DNA of 15,160 nt from Gammaproteobacteria bacterium (GCA_029287695.1 JARFQQ010000199.1:1-15160); one strand, 5' to 3'. Counted from the stretch's first letter, positions 1-8,081 are shown. Notes: a model not told the origin generated them from the sequence alone. Program-made: numbers and translations.

Positions 1-596
1 ATGAGCTTGTCGAGGTCGGTACGCTGCTCGACACGGGCAGCCTCAACGGTATAGGAGACGCGACGGATCGGCGAATAGGTTGCATCGACCTTGAGCCAGC
101 CAACGAGATTCTCTTCTTCTTCCTCGCGCATGGTTGCAGGCTCGTAACCGCGGCCCTTGCGGACCTTCATGGTCATGTTGAGGGCGATGTCCTTCGTCAG
201 CGTCGCAATGACGTGATCGGGATTGGCCACCTCGACATCGTGATCCAGGGTGATGTCGCCCGCTGTCACCACTGACGGACCCTGCTTGGAAAGCTTGAGT
301 GTCGCCTCGTCGCGATTATGCAGTGCAATGGCCATGTCCTTGAGATTCAGCAGGATATCCAGCACATCCTCCTGGACACCGTCGATGCCGCTGTATTCGT
401 GAAGCACGCCGTCAATGGATGCACCGATGACAGAGCTGCCCTGCATGGATGAGAGCAGGATGCGGCGCAGCGCGTTGCCCAGCGTGTGGCCAAAACCGCG
501 CTCGAATGGCTCCAGCACGACCCTGGAGTGCGTGTTGGAAATATTGTCTACCTTGACAATACGCGGCTTTAGAAAATCTGTGATTGCATCTGTCAT
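1..596 (-). CDS. rpoA: DNA-directed RNA polymerase subunit alpha, N-terminal part (cut by window edge)
   Basis: This is the alpha subunit of RNA polymerase, whose dimer nucleates assembly of beta and beta'. About 198 codons are visible, against about 329 residues in E. coli. They cover the N-terminal dimerisation and assembly domain. The protein opens [12 protein letters not shown] and carries the family block [20 protein letters not shown] at residues 32-51, including Arg45, known in E. coli to be needed for assembly. The frame is still open at base 1, just after EQRTDLDKL, so the linker and promoter-contacting C-terminal domain lie outside the window. The ATG at 596 follows a GAGGC ribosome-binding sequence and sits 20 nt after the rpsD stop. 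It is the usual distal part of the alpha operon, and nothing in the visible part looks abnormal. Confidence 0.97.
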   Translation of the reverse strand, partial: MTDAITDFLKPRIVKVDNISNTHSRVVLEPFERGFGHTLGNALRRILLSSMQGSSVIGASIDGVLHEYSGIDGVQEDVLDILLNLKDMAIALHNRDEATLKLSKQGPSVVTAGDITLDHDVEVANPDHVIATLTKDIALNMTMKVRKGRGYEPATMREEEEENLVGWLKVDATYSPIRRVSYTVEAARVEQRTDLDKL

Positions 597-616
597 GTAT
601 GCGCCTCGATGGTTCC

Positions 617-1237
617 TTACTTGGAGTAGAGTTCGACGATGAGCTGTTCGGTGATTTCAGCTGGCAGCTCTGCACGATCCGGCACACGCTTGTAGGTGCC
701 GCTCATGCCCTTGGCATCGACCTCGACCCACTCCGGAAATTCATACTGCTCGGCCAGTGCCAGCGAGTTCTGGATGCGCACCTGGTTGCGCGATTTCTCG
801 CGCACACTGACGACATCTTCCGGGGAGACCTGGTAAGAAGCAATATTGACCGTCTTGCCATTCACGAGAATCGCCTTGTGGCTGACAAGCTGGCGCGCCT
901 CGGCACGCGTGGAGCCGAAGCCCATGCGGTATACGACGTTGTCGAGACGGCCTTCGAGCAGTTTCAACAGGTTGTCACCGGTCGCGCCTTTCTTCTGGGC
1001 GGCCTTTTTATAGTAGTTGCGAAACTGCTTTTCGAGCACGCCATAGATCCGGCGAACTTTCTGCTTTTCACGGAGCTGCAGTCCATAGTCTGACTGGCGG
1101 CGGCGACGCTCACCCTGCTGACCGGGAACTTTCTCCATGTTGCACTTGGAGTCGAGAGCGCGGACACGGCTCTTGAGTCCGAGATCTGTGCCTTCACGAC
1201 GGCTCAGTTTGCATTTTGGACCAATGTATCTTGCCAT
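617..1237 (-). CDS. rpsD: 30S ribosomal protein S4 (uS4)
   Basis: S4 is a primary 16S rRNA binder that starts assembly of the 30S body; in E. coli it also represses translation of the alpha operon. The product is 206 residues, the same as E. coli, beginning [20 protein letters not shown] and ending VELYSK. The S4 RNA-binding domain lies at about residues 96-157, with [12 protein letters not shown] at 96-107 and the block [15 protein letters not shown] at 113-127. Only Cys9 and Cys32 remain in the N-terminal region, so this is the form without the four-cysteine zinc site, as in enterobacteria. The ATG is preceded by GGAG at good spacing, 12 nt after the rpsK stop. The gene is complete. Confidence 0.98.
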   Translation of the reverse strand: MARYIGPKCKLSRREGTDLGLKSRVRALDSKCNMEKVPGQQGERRRRQSDYGLQLREKQKVRRIYGVLEKQFRNYYKKAAQKKGATGDNLLKLLEGRLDNVVYRMGFGSTRAEARQLVSHKAILVNGKTVNIASYQVSPEDVVSVREKSRNQVRIQNSLALAEQYEFPEWVEVDAKGMSGTYKRVPDRAELPAEITEQLIVELYSK

Positions 1238-1249
1238 GTTCGACTCCGT

Positions 1250-1639
1250 TTAGACGCGACGCTTTTTCGGTGGACGGCAGCCATTGTGCGGAATGGGCGT
1301 CACATCGGAAATGCTTGTGATCTTGAAACCAACAGCATTGAGTGCACGGACAGCCGATTCGCGACCCGGACCGGGACCCTTGATCTCGACATCCAGGCTC
1401 TTCATGCCAAATTCCCTTGCCATCTCGCCGCAGCGCTCGGCCGCGACCTGCGCAGCGAACGGGGTGCTCTTGCGTGAACCGCGAAATCCGGATCCACCGG
1501 CAGTGGTCCAGCACAGGGCATTGCCCTGGCGATCAGAGATGGTGATGATGGTGTTGTTGAAAGACGCGTGGATATGCGCCACACCGTCGGTGACCGTCTT
1601 TCTGACCTTCTTTTTGGTACTACGAGTTGGTTTTGCCAT
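1250..1639 (-). CDS. rpsK: 30S ribosomal protein S11 (uS11)
   Basis: S11 sits on the platform of the 30S subunit near the mRNA exit channel, next to S7 and S18. The protein has 129 residues, identical in length to the E. coli protein. Hallmarks are [15 protein letters not shown] near residues 22-36, the central [16 protein letters not shown] block, the [13 protein letters not shown] segment and the basic tail [11 protein letters not shown]. It lies 23 nt after rpsM and 12 nt before rpsD, inside the alpha operon. The ribosome-binding sequence before its ATG is weak compared with its neighbours. No defects are visible. Confidence 0.98.
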   Translation of the reverse strand: MAKPTRSTKKKVRKTVTDGVAHIHASFNNTIITISDRQGNALCWTTAGGSGFRGSRKSTPFAAQVAAERCGEMAREFGMKSLDVEIKGPGPGRESAVRALNAVGFKITSISDVTPIPHNGCRPPKKRRV

Positions 1640-1662
1640 TTTGCACTTAGCCTGTTAATGGA

Positions 1663-2019
1663 TCACTTCTTGATCGCACGACGCGGGCCCTTGCGGGTAC
1701 GCGCATTTGTTTTGGTACGCTGACCGCGAACGGGCAGACCACGACGATGACGGATTCCGCGGTTGCAGCCGAGGTCCATCAGTCGTTTGATATTCATCGA
1801 AATTTCACGACGAAGATCACCTTCGACCATGAATTTCTCCACTTCGACACGCAGGGCATCGATCTCGTTTTCGGCGAGTTCCTGGATCTTGCGATCCCGC
1901 GGAACGCCGGCAGCATCGCAAATCTGCGCCGCACGGGTACGGCCGATGCCGTAAATCGACGTCAGTGCAATGACTGTGTGTTTTCTGTCCGGTATGTTTA
2001 CACCAGCAATTCGGGCCAT
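1663..2019 (-). CDS. rpsM: 30S ribosomal protein S13 (uS13)
   Basis: S13 lies in the head of the 30S subunit, forms intersubunit bridges and touches the P-site tRNA with its basic tail. The protein has 118 residues, as in E. coli. It begins [20 protein letters not shown] and ends with the tail [15 protein letters not shown]. The block [20 protein letters not shown] is typical. The reading frame extends 17 codons further upstream to 2070, but that extension has no family counterpart. The ATG at 2019 has AGGAG seven bases upstream, so it is the chosen start. This is the first gene of the alpha operon, 75 nt beyond rpmJ, and the spacer folds into a candidate leader structure. Confidence 0.97.
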   Translation of the reverse strand: MARIAGVNIPDRKHTVIALTSIYGIGRTRAAQICDAAGVPRDRKIQELAENEIDALRVEVEKFMVEGDLRREISMNIKRLMDLGCNRGIRHRRGLPVRGQRTKTNARTRKGPRRAIKK

Positions 2020-2045
2020 TATGAGCTCCTGAATCCTATCTAAAT

Positions 2046-2080
2046 CACGCCGCGCGAGCGAAACGCGCAATGGTAGCGTG
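2046..2080 (-). promoter_or_regulatory. Candidate alpha-operon mRNA leader hairpin upstream of rpsM
   Basis: On the gene strand the rpmJ-rpsM spacer contains an outer stem, CACGC (2080-2076) with GCGTG (2050-2046). Inside it is an inner stem, GCGCG (2068-2064) with CGCGC (2056-2052), around a 7-nt loop. It lies about 26 nt before the rpsM start, with the AGGAG ribosome-binding site in between. In E. coli the same position holds the pseudoknot through which S4 represses the alpha operon. The position and a nested stem are seen directly; S4 binding is inference. There is no U-run after the stem, so it is not an intrinsic terminator. Confidence 0.4.
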
Positions 2081-2094
2081 GAAACCTTGTTAAA

Positions 2095-2208
2095 TCAACC
2101 TTGGCGCTGCTTGTGACGCGGATCCTTGCAGATCACGCGGACAGTACCATTTCGTTTGATGACCTTGCAGTTACGGCATATCTTTTTGACCGATGCACGC
2201 ACTTTCAT
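2095..2208 (-). CDS. rpmJ: 50S ribosomal protein L36 (bL36), zinc-ribbon form
   Basis: L36 is the smallest protein of the large subunit and stabilises 23S rRNA folding. The product has 37 residues, beginning [20 protein letters not shown] and ending [10 protein letters not shown]. It keeps the complete zinc ligand set Cys11, Cys14, Cys27 and His32, so it is the C+ form rather than the zinc-independent paralogue. The ATG is preceded by GGAGAG. It begins 23 nt after the secY stop, the standard place in gammaproteobacteria, and closes the spc operon. Its small size makes it easy to miss. Confidence 0.96.
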   Translation of the reverse strand: MKVRASVKKICRNCKVIKRNGTVRVICKDPRHKQRQG

Positions 2209-2231
2209 AATCGTCTCTCCAGCAAAGTTGC

Positions 2232-3578
2232 TCAGTGAATACGGCCAGCGCCGCCAACACCTGAAAAGTTAGCCTTTTTCATGAGGCTCTCGTACTGGTG
2301 CGACATCAGATGCGCCTGTAGCTGAGCCATGAAGTCCATCACCACGACCACGATGATGAGCAGGGACGTTCCACCAAAATAGAATGGAATGTTCCACTGA
2401 AACTGCAGCAAATCAGGCAAAAGCGCGACCGCGGTGATATACAGCGCGCCTACCAGTGTCAGTCTTGTCAGCACTCCGTCGATGTAGTGTGCTGTTTGCT
2501 GCCCGGGGCGTATTCCCGGAATAAATGCACCTGAACGCTTCAGGTTATCTGCTGTTTCGCGGGAATTGAAAACAATTGCCGTGTAGAAAAAGCAGAAGAA
2601 TATGATCGCCGCGGCAAAGGCGATGGTGTAGACCGGCTCGCCGCGCGAGAAGGTCGCACTGATTTCCTGCAACCAGCGCATGTTTTCGTTGCTACCGAAC
2701 ATCTGCCCGAGTGTTGCGGGGAACAGTATGATGCTCGATGCGAAGATCGGCGGGATAACGCCCGACATATTGAGCTTCAGGGGCAGAAAACTGCTCTGCG
2801 CCTGGTACATCTTGCGCCCCTGTTGACGTTTCGCATAGTTGATCTTGATGCGGCGCTGCCCGCGCTCCACGAAGACAACGAATGCCGTCACAGCGATGAC
2901 GCCGATCAGGAGCGCGATCAGAACGAGTGGATTCATCTCGCCACTGCTGACACGCTCGAATGTTGCGCCGATTGCCGATGGCAGGCCGGCGACGATACCC
3001 GCGAAAATGATAATAGAGATACCGTTGCCAAGACCGCGCTCCGTGATCTGCTCACCCAGCCACATCAGGAACATTGTGCCTGTCACGAGTGCAACAGTGG
3101 CGATGACGACAAAACCGATTCCCTGATTGACGACGACATTCTCGCCACCCGCTGTCTGTCCCTGCAGCGCGATTGCGATGCCGACAGACTGGAAAACACC
3201 CAGGACCACAGTGCCGTAGCGTGTGTACTGGGTAATCTTGCGACGTCCGGCTTCTCCCTCTTTCTTGAGCTGTTCAAGCGACGGAATCACCGCAGACATC
3301 AGCTGCATGATGATGGATGCAGAGATGTAGGGCATGATGCCGAGCGCAAAGAGTGAAGCACGCTCGAGCGCGCCACCCGAGAACATGTTGAACATGTCCA
3401 GGATGGTGCCTTCCTGCTGGCTGTAGAGTAAGGCAAATGCCGTAGGATCCACACCAGGCACCGGCACGAAGGTTCCGATCCGGTAAACGATCAGGGCTCC
3501 GAGCAGAAAGAAGATACGCTGGCGCAGTTCTTTCAGATGCCCGAGATCGCCGAGACCTCCTGTTCCGCGGTTTGCCAT
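2232..3578 (-). CDS. secY: Preprotein translocase subunit SecY
   Basis: SecY is the channel-forming subunit of the SecYEG translocon in the inner membrane, which exports unfolded proteins with SecA and inserts membrane proteins from ribosomes. The protein has 448 residues, against 443 in E. coli, with ten hydrophobic segments; the first is at about 22-38 and the last at about 404-416. Family marks include [20 protein letters not shown] at 99-118, the motif ERGLGNGIS at 180-188, and the cytosolic loop [14 protein letters not shown] at 349-362. That loop contains Arg357, a residue known to matter for SecA-driven export. The start ATG has AAGGA overlapping the rplO stop, 13 nt away, which suggests translational coupling. 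The gene is complete. Confidence 0.98.
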   Translation of the reverse strand: MANRGTGGLGDLGHLKELRQRIFFLLGALIVYRIGTFVPVPGVDPTAFALLYSQQEGTILDMFNMFSGGALERASLFALGIMPYISASIIMQLMSAVIPSLEQLKKEGEAGRRKITQYTRYGTVVLGVFQSVGIAIALQGQTAGGENVVVNQGIGFVVIATVALVTGTMFLMWLGEQITERGLGNGISIIIFAGIVAGLPSAIGATFERVSSGEMNPLVLIALLIGVIAVTAFVVFVERGQRRIKINYAKRQQGRKMYQAQSSFLPLKLNMSGVIPPIFASSIILFPATLGQMFGSNENMRWLQEISATFSRGEPVYTIAFAAAIIFFCFFYTAIVFNSRETADNLKRSGAFIPGIRPGQQTAHYIDGVLTRLTLVGALYITAVALLPDLLQFQWNIPFYFGGTSLLIIVVVVMDFMAQLQAHLMSHQYESLMKKANFSGVGGAGRIH

Positions 3579-3591
3579 GCTTCAGCGTTCC

Positions 3592-4026
3592 TTATGCTTC
3601 GACCGATCCGCCGGCCTTTTCGATTGCCTCACGAGCACCCTTTGAGGCTTTGATGCCTTTCAGGGTTTTCGCCACGCCGATCTCCCCGGACAGGATTACC
3701 TTGGCGCGCTTCATGCTGCGAGGCAGAATGTCTGCTTCGTAGAGCGCGTTCATGTCGACAATACCGGCCTCGACGCCTGCGATTTCGGAGAGTGTCACTT
3801 CCGCGGTGATACGGGCTTTTCTGGAATTGAAGCCGACCTTGGGCAGACGGCGCTGAAGGGCCATCTGGCCGCCTTCGAAACCGACCTTGTTAAAACCGCC
3901 AGATCGCGATTTCTGACCCTTGTGGCCACGGCCACAGGTCTTGCCAAGCCCGCTGCCGATACCGCGACCAACGCGCTTGCGGCTCTTCTGACTGCCTTCT
4001 GCAGGTTTGATTGTATTGAGACGCAT
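3592..4026 (-). CDS. rplO: 50S ribosomal protein L15 (uL15)
   Basis: L15 is a late-assembling 23S rRNA binder of the large subunit. The product has 144 residues, as in E. coli. It begins [20 protein letters not shown] and has the glycine- and arginine-rich N-terminal extension with [20 protein letters not shown] near residues 21-40, followed by the family block [17 protein letters not shown]. The C-terminal globular part ends [11 protein letters not shown]. The start follows an AGGAAGG ribosome-binding site that lies within the end of rpmD; only one base separates the rpmD stop from this ATG, so the two are probably coupled. Confidence 0.98.
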   Translation of the reverse strand: MRLNTIKPAEGSQKSRKRVGRGIGSGLGKTCGRGHKGQKSRSGGFNKVGFEGGQMALQRRLPKVGFNSRKARITAEVTLSEIAGVEAGIVDMNALYEADILPRSMKRAKVILSGEIGVAKTLKGIKASKGAREAIEKAGGSVEA

Positions 4027-4027
4027 A

Positions 4028-4219
4028 TCAGCCTTCCTCGACTACCTGGACCATGTAGGGGACCTTGTTAACCATGCCGCGGGTGGCAGCTGTATCTTCC
4101 ACTTCCACAACCTGGTGCATACGGCGCAATCCGAGGCCCGTAACGCAAGCCCTGTGGGACTTCAGGCGACCGTGCATGCTGCGTACCAGCTTGACTTTCA
4201 TCATTTTTTTGTCGCTCAT
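4028..4219 (-). CDS. rpmD: 50S ribosomal protein L30 (uL30)
   Basis: L30 is a small protein of the large subunit. The chosen start at 4219 gives 63 residues, beginning [18 protein letters not shown], close to the usual 58-62. The frame stays open 20 codons further upstream, but that stretch lies inside rpsE and has no family match. Core motifs are [11 protein letters not shown] at 28-38 and [13 protein letters not shown] at 41-53, matching the E. coli GLGLRRIGHTV and RGMIN blocks. The ATG lies 4 nt after the rpsE stop. An internal ATG (Met6 or Met7) is a possible alternative start. Confidence 0.95.
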   Translation of the reverse strand: MSDKKMMKVKLVRSMHGRLKSHRACVTGLGLRRMHQVVEVEDTAATRGMVNKVPYMVQVVEEG

Positions 4220-4223
4220 GGGA

Positions 4224-4733
4224 TCACTCCAGAATCTCTTCGACGCTCTTGCCACGCTTGAGTGCGACTGTTTCCGCATTCACCATGCCGGTGAGCCCGC
4301 TCATGGTCGCGCGAATGACGTTGATCGGGTTGTTGGTGCCGATACACTTTGCAAGTACGTTGTGTACGCCAACAGCCTCGAATACAGCGCGCATGGCGCC
4401 GCCGGCAATGATGCCCGTACCTTCAGAGGCCGGTTGCATATAGACCTTGGCTGCACCGTGGCGCCCCACAAGCGGATATTGCAGGGTGTCGCCCTTGAGC
4501 CCGACACTCTTCATATTCTTGCGTGCACTTTCCATCGCTTTCTGGATGGCGATAGGCACCTCGCGAGCCTTGCCCTGGCCGAAACCGACCTTGCCGTTGC
4601 CGTCTCCGACAACAACGAGCGCCGCGAAACCAAAAATGCGGCCACCCTTGACGGTCTTGGCGACACGGTTCACGGCAACCAGCTTTTCGATAAACTCTTC
4701 GCTTTCAGCCTGCTGTGCTTGAAATTTTGACAT
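4224..4733 (-). CDS. rpsE: 30S ribosomal protein S5 (uS5)
   Basis: S5 lines the mRNA entry channel with S3 and S4 and affects decoding fidelity and mRNA helicase activity. The protein has 169 residues, against 167 in E. coli. The N-terminal double-stranded-RNA-binding-like domain includes [20 protein letters not shown] at 28-47 and [13 protein letters not shown] at 48-60; GGRIFGF replaces the more common GGRIFSF. The C-terminal domain has [25 protein letters not shown] sequence and ends EEILE. The ATG follows AAGGGGAA, which overlaps the rplR stop 11 nt upstream. The gene is complete. Confidence 0.98.
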   Translation of the reverse strand: MSKFQAQQAESEEFIEKLVAVNRVAKTVKGGRIFGFAALVVVGDGNGKVGFGQGKAREVPIAIQKAMESARKNMKSVGLKGDTLQYPLVGRHGAAKVYMQPASEGTGIIAGGAMRAVFEAVGVHNVLAKCIGTNNPINVIRATMSGLTGMVNAETVALKRGKSVEEILE

Positions 4734-4744
4734 TGCCGTTCCCC

Positions 4745-5101
4745 TTAGAAATCCAGACCGTTTTCACGCGCGGCGTCAGCCAGTGCCTTCACCCTGCCGT
4801 GATACTTGAAACCGGAGCGGTCGAAAGCGACCTGCTCGATCCCCTTGTCCCGGGCCCTTTCAGCAATTGCCTTGCCGACAACTGCAGCCGCGGCAACATT
4901 GCCCGAGGAGCCCTCGATACCACCACGCAGACTTTTGTCGACCGTAGACGCAGAGACGATGACTTCGGCGCCGTTGGGCGCGATGACCTGCGCGTAGATA
5001 TGACGGGGCGTGCGAAAGATGGTCAGACGATGCCGGCCAACCTCACGGATCCTGGCACGTGCCTTGCGGGCACGACGCAGACGAGTTTGCTTTTTATCCA
5101 T
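4745..5101 (-). CDS. rplR: 50S ribosomal protein L18 (uL18)
   Basis: L18 binds 5S rRNA with L5 and L25 and ties it to the central protuberance of the 50S subunit. The core motif [17 protein letters not shown] and the C-terminal [20 protein letters not shown] are almost as in E. coli. There are two in-frame ATGs, at 5107 (MAMDKK) and 5101 (MDKK). I chose 5101: the AGAGG ribosome-binding sequence is 8 nt from it but only 2 nt from the upstream ATG, and the family begins MDKK. This gives 118 residues, against 117 in E. coli. It lies 12 nt after rplF and 11 nt before rpsE. Confidence 0.95.
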   Translation of the reverse strand: MDKKQTRLRRARKARARIREVGRHRLTIFRTPRHIYAQVIAPNGAEVIVSASTVDKSLRGGIEGSSGNVAAAAVVGKAIAERARDKGIEQVAFDRSGFKYHGRVKALADAARENGLDF

Positions 5102-5113
5102 CGCCATAACCTC

Positions 5114-5647
5114 TTACTTTTTCTTCGCTTCTTTACGCAGGACGTATTCGTCGCTGTAACGGACACCCTTGCCCTTGTAGGGTTCAGGTGGGCGATAGGA
5201 GCGGATTTCAGCCGCGACCTGCCCGACTTTCTGCTTGTCAGAACCGGAGACAACAATTTCTGTGTTGGAAGGCGTTTCGATCGTAATGCCTTCAGGAACC
5301 GCGTAATCGACCGGGTGTGAAAAACCCAGGTTGAGCGTCAGTTTCTTGCCCTGTGCCTGCGCACGATAACCAACACCGATAAGGTTGAGGCGTTTTTCGA
5401 AACCTTCCGAGCAACCAACAACCATGTTATTGAGGAGCGCGCGCGCTGTACCTGCATGCGCCCATGACTCCCTGGTCTCCTCGCCTGGCCTGACGCCAAG
5501 AACGCCATCCTCGAACTGAACAGAGACATCAGGATGTACGGTCATCTCGAGTGAGCCCTTGGGGCCCCTGGTCGTGACGTGCTGGCCGTCAACCTTGACC
5601 TCGATGCCGGAAGCGACGGTGATTGGTGCTTTTGCAATACGTGACAT
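5114..5647 (-). CDS. rplF: 50S ribosomal protein L6 (uL6)
   Basis: L6 sits near the factor-binding site at the base of the L7/L12 stalk and contacts the sarcin-ricin loop region. The protein has 177 residues, as in E. coli, with the usual two repeated alpha/beta domains. It begins [20 protein letters not shown]. The C-terminal signature [17 protein letters not shown] is at 148-164, followed by a lysine-rich tail ending EAKKK. The ATG has a strong GGGAGG five bases upstream. It follows rpsH by 11 nt. No defects are seen. Confidence 0.98.
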   Translation of the reverse strand: MSRIAKAPITVASGIEVKVDGQHVTTRGPKGSLEMTVHPDVSVQFEDGVLGVRPGEETRESWAHAGTARALLNNMVVGCSEGFEKRLNLIGVGYRAQAQGKKLTLNLGFSHPVDYAVPEGITIETPSNTEIVVSGSDKQKVGQVAAEIRSYRPPEPYKGKGVRYSDEYVLRKEAKKK

Positions 5648-5658
5648 GACCGCCTCCC

Positions 5659-6051
5659 TTAAGCAACGTAGGCAACGACTTCGCCGCCATGGCCCGCCTT
5701 GCGAGCGGCGCGGTCAGTCATGAGGCCTTTGGATGTTGAGATGATGGCGATACCCAGACCGTTGCGTACGGAGGGAATTTCGTCCTTGTTCTTGTAGATA
5801 CGAAGACCCGGACGACTCACGCGCTGGATAAAGTCGATAACCGGCGCCCCCTGGAAGTACTTGAGCTCGATATTCAGCTCGGGCTTGGGGCCCTCGGTTG
5901 ACGAAAAACCTGAAATGTAGCCCTCATCGAGAAGCACGGCCGCAACCGACTTTTTCAGCTTCGAAGATGGCATGGTGACAGAAATCTTGTTTCGTGCCTG
6001 AGCATTGCGAATACGCGTCAACATATCCGCAATCGGATCTGACATACTCAT
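5659..6051 (-). CDS. rpsH: 30S ribosomal protein S8 (uS8)
   Basis: S8 is a primary 16S rRNA binder in the central domain; in E. coli it also represses the spc operon by binding the mRNA at rplE. The product is 130 residues, as in E. coli, beginning [20 protein letters not shown]. The hallmark [13 protein letters not shown] falls at 105-117 and the end is GGEVVAYVA. It is preceded by a 168-nt gap, ten times the usual spacing here, that holds a near-consensus promoter, so this gene probably heads its own transcription unit. GGGAG is upstream of the ATG. The ATG at Met3 is a possible alternative start, although the family usually keeps MSM. Confidence 0.98.
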   Translation of the reverse strand: MSMSDPIADMLTRIRNAQARNKISVTMPSSKLKKSVAAVLLDEGYISGFSSTEGPKPELNIELKYFQGAPVIDFIQRVSRPGLRIYKNKDEIPSVRNGLGIAIISTSKGLMTDRAARKAGHGGEVVAYVA

Positions 6052-6126
6052 TCGAGTCTCCCGGGGTCAGGCCGTCTTCTCGACGCGATACCCAATAAAT
6101 TAAACAACCTTCAGAGAAGGCCGCGA

Positions 6127-6156
6127 ATTATATAGGAAAACGGCTGGCGCTGCCAA
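6127..6156 (-). promoter_or_regulatory. Candidate sigma-70 promoter upstream of rpsH
   Basis: On the gene strand, TTGGCA (6156-6151, five of six matches to TTGACA) is followed after 18 nt by a perfect TATAAT (6132-6127). A start near 6120 would give a leader of about 70 nt before the rpsH ATG at 6051. The element lies in the only long spacer of the spc operon, between rpsN and rpsH. The boxes are seen directly; promoter activity is inferred. It would let rpsH and the eight genes behind it be transcribed independently of rplN-rpsN. Confidence 0.65.
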
Positions 6157-6159
6157 CCG
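6135..6159 (-). terminator. Candidate weak intrinsic terminator overlapping the rpsH promoter
   Basis: The gene-strand RNA can form an 8-bp GC-rich stem, CGGUUGGC (6159-6152) with GCCAGCCG (6148-6141), including one G-U pair. It has a 3-nt loop and is followed by UUUUCC (6140-6135). The wobble pair makes it better in the gene direction than in the opposite one. The U-run is only four long, so termination is probably partial if it occurs. The same bases carry the -35 box of the promoter. Confidence 0.4.
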
Positions 6160-6179
6160 CTGTCCACAACTAATTTTTC

Positions 6180-6205
6180 GTCTCCCGGCACCGGAACCGG
6201 GAGAC
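6180..6205 (-). other. Perfect 9-bp inverted repeat (hairpin) after rpsN
   Basis: GTCTCCCGG (6180-6188) pairs exactly with CCGGGAGAC (6197-6205) around an 8-nt loop, starting 14 nt downstream of the rpsN stop. Such a stem would be stable in RNA from either strand. On the gene strand it is followed by GAAAAATTAG rather than a U-run, so it is not a standard intrinsic terminator. It could protect the 3' end of the rplN-rpsN message, or be a processing or protein-binding site; the sequence does not decide which. Confidence 0.5.
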
Positions 6206-6219
6206 ATTTGAAAACGCTA

Positions 6220-6525
6220 TTACCAGCTGGCCTTTTTCAGGCCGGGTACGTCACCACGCATTGCTGCCTCGCGCAGCTTGTTGCGGCAGAGACCGAACTT
6301 GCGGTAAACCGCATGCGGACGACCGGTCTGACGGCATCGATTCTGCTGACGGGACGGGCTCGCATCACGTGGCAGCTGTTGCAGCTTGAGCACAGCCTCA
6401 TCGACCTGCTCGGGTGAACTGCTCCGATCGTTGATGATCGCCTTGAGTTGTGCGCGTTTTGCCGCGTATTTGCGTGCCGTCTTGGCGCGCTTGTTTTCGC
6501 GGGCAATCATGCTCTTTTTTGCCAT
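6220..6525 (-). CDS. rpsN: 30S ribosomal protein S14 (uS14), zinc-free long form
   Basis: S14 is a protein of the 30S head that joins late in assembly. The product has 101 residues, matching the long zinc-free form of E. coli; the short form has about 61 residues and four cysteines. It begins [20 protein letters not shown]. The core [20 protein letters not shown] is at 62-81, and the end is [11 protein letters not shown]. Cys64 and Cys80 remain without partner CxxC pairs. It follows rplE by 13 nt. The AGG before its ATG is unusually close. It is the last gene before the spacer that splits the spc operon. Confidence 0.98.
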   Translation of the reverse strand: MAKKSMIARENKRAKTARKYAAKRAQLKAIINDRSSSPEQVDEAVLKLQQLPRDASPSRQQNRCRQTGRPHAVYRKFGLCRNKLREAAMRGDVPGLKKASW

Positions 6526-6538
6526 AACCTGTTACCGA

Positions 6539-7075
6539 TTACTTGAACGGAAAGTTGAATGCTTCAAGCAGCGCACGACCCTCTTCGTCGTTCTTTGCCG
6601 AAGTCGTGATCGTGATATCCATGCCGCGCAGTGCATCGACCTTGTCATACTCGATCTCGGGGAAGATGATCTGCTCGCTGACCCCCATGCTGTAATTTCC
6701 AAGCCCGTCGAAGGACTTGCCGTTGAGGCCGCGGAAATCACGGATGCGGGGAATTGCAATGTTGATGAGGCGATCCAGGAACTCGTACATCTGCTCACGG
6801 CGCAGGGTGACCTTGCAACCAATTGGCCAGCCTTCACGTATCTTGAAGCCGGCAACGGATTTGCGCGCCTTGGTAACCACGGGCTTCTGCCCGGCGATCT
6901 TTTGCATCTCCTCGACAGCGTTCTGGAGAATCTTCTTGTCGCCGACTGCCTCACCGACCCCCATGTTGAGGGTGATCTTTTCGATTCGCGGAACTGCCAT
7001 CACGCTCGAGTAGCCGAATTTCTCGACCAGACCCGGGACGATTTTCTCGCGATAATGTTCTTTCAACCTAGCCAT
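6539..7075 (-). CDS. rplE: 50S ribosomal protein L5 (uL5)
   Basis: L5 binds 5S rRNA with L18 and forms a bridge from the central protuberance to the small subunit head. I chose the ATG at 7075, giving [16 protein letters not shown] and 178 residues, against 179 in E. coli (MAKLHDYYK). A GTG three codons upstream (7084) is also in frame but adds MTD, which the family lacks. Family blocks are [34 protein letters not shown], and the C-terminal [20 protein letters not shown]. It starts 14 nt after the rplX stop codon. In E. coli the S8 repressor site is at this junction; I could not establish an equivalent fold here. Confidence 0.96.
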   Translation of the reverse strand: MARLKEHYREKIVPGLVEKFGYSSVMAVPRIEKITLNMGVGEAVGDKKILQNAVEEMQKIAGQKPVVTKARKSVAGFKIREGWPIGCKVTLRREQMYEFLDRLINIAIPRIRDFRGLNGKSFDGLGNYSMGVSEQIIFPEIEYDKVDALRGMDITITTSAKNDEEGRALLEAFNFPFK

Positions 7076-7089
7076 GTCTGTCACTCTGC

Positions 7090-7410
7090 TTAAACGTCTA
7101 CGACTTCGCCGTTTGACTTGTAGTAACGCACCTTGCGGCCGTCATCGAGAATCTTGAAACCAACACGATCGGCCTTGTCAGCCAGCGGGTTATACAACCC
7201 GACATTGGAGACGTGGATAGGCATCTCCTTGTCAACGATACCGCCGGGCTCACCCTTGTTAGGGTTGGGTTTCATGTGTTTCTTCGCCATGTTGACATTT
7301 TCAACGACAACACGGTCGTCGATGACGCGAAGAACGGTGCCACGCTTGCCCTTGTCCTTGCCTGCAAGAACGACGACATCGTCACCTTTTCTGATCTTGT
7401 TCATTGCCAT
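7090..7410 (-). CDS. rplX: 50S ribosomal protein L24 (uL24)
   Basis: L24 starts 50S assembly by binding the 5' domain of 23S rRNA, and lies near the exit of the peptide tunnel. The product has 106 residues, against 104 in E. coli. The KOW motif occupies about residues 8-35, with [20 protein letters not shown]. The later block [20 protein letters not shown] matches the family. There are two in-frame ATGs (7410 and 7404). The upstream one has GAGG seven bases before it, overlapping the rplN stop, so it is preferred. It starts 9 nt after rplN. Confidence 0.97.
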   Translation of the reverse strand: MAMNKIRKGDDVVVLAGKDKGKRGTVLRVIDDRVVVENVNMAKKHMKPNPNKGEPGGIVDKEMPIHVSNVGLYNPLADKADRVGFKILDDGRKVRYYKSNGEVVDV

Positions 7411-7419
7411 GTTATGACC

Positions 7420-7788
7420 TCACAGCACTTCTGGTGCGAGAGAAATGATCTTCATGAAGTTTCCGGTGCGCAGCTCTCGCGTCACCGGGCCGAAGATACG
7501 TGTACCGATTGGCTGCAGCTGGTTGTTGAGCAATACTGCTGCATTTCCGTCGAAACGGATCAGGGAGCCATCCTGGCGGCGAACACCCTTGCGCGTGCGC
7601 ACAACGACCGCGTTGTAGACATCGCCTTTCTTGACCTTGCCACGCGGAATTGCTTCCTTGACACTCACCTTGACGATATCGCCGATACCGGCATAGCGGC
7701 GATGGGACCCACCAAGAACCTTGATGCACTGAACACGTCGCGCACCGCTGTTGTCGGCGACACTCATCATTGATTGCATCTGAATCAT
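7420..7788 (-). CDS. rplN: 50S ribosomal protein L14 (uL14)
   Basis: L14 lies at the subunit interface near L19 and makes an intersubunit bridge; it is the target of the RsfS silencing factor. The protein has 122 residues, against 123 in E. coli, beginning [20 protein letters not shown]. Hallmarks are [34 protein letters not shown], and the C-terminal [20 protein letters not shown]. Its ATG overlaps the rpsQ stop by one base (TGATG), which suggests coupled translation. By E. coli naming it is the first gene of the spc operon, but there is no spacer before it, so transcription from the S10 operon can run straight in. Confidence 0.98.
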   Translation of the reverse strand: MIQMQSMMSVADNSGARRVQCIKVLGGSHRRYAGIGDIVKVSVKEAIPRGKVKKGDVYNAVVVRTRKGVRRQDGSLIRFDGNAAVLLNNQLQPIGTRIFGPVTRELRTGNFMKIISLAPEVL

Positions 7789-8081
7789 CAGCTTACTCCA
7801 CGTAATACTGTCACTTTGGCCCGAGCCGGGCGTTCTACGATTTCAACCAGCTGCCAGCATTTATGCTTGGACAGCGGGCGGCACAGTTCGACAACAACGA
7901 GGTCGCCCTGGCGACAGGAATTCTCCTCGTCGTGCGCATGCACCTTGGTTGAACGCTTGATAAATTTGCCGTACAGGGGGTGCTTGACCTGGCGTTCGAC
8001 AAGAACGGTAATCGTCTTGTCCATCTTGTCACTGACAACACGACCCTGCAGCGTGCGGTTTGTTGGCTGCTTGTCCGTCAT
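7788..8081 (-). CDS. rpsQ: 30S ribosomal protein S17 (uS17) with a C-terminal extension
   Basis: S17 is an early-binding OB-fold protein of the 30S body. The core is typical: [20 protein letters not shown] near residues 10-29, then [20 protein letters not shown] and the signature [17 protein letters not shown]. The protein is 97 residues long, against 84 in E. coli. The extra length is about four residues near the N-terminus (KQPTN) and about nine at the C-terminus, which ends [14 protein letters not shown]. The start overlaps the rpmC stop by four bases (ATGA) with AAGGT upstream. The tail then overlaps the rplN start. Confidence 0.97.
   Translation of the reverse strand: MTDKQPTNRTLQGRVVSDKMDKTITVLVERQVKHPLYGKFIKRSTKVHAHDEENSCRQGDLVVVELCRPLSKHKCWQLVEIVERPARAKVTVLRGVS

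Noticed and set aside
7060..7110. S8 repressor-binding site at the rplX-rplE junction, as in E. coli
   Set aside because: The position is right, but I could not find a convincing hairpin matching the known site by eye. A structural search would be needed to decide.
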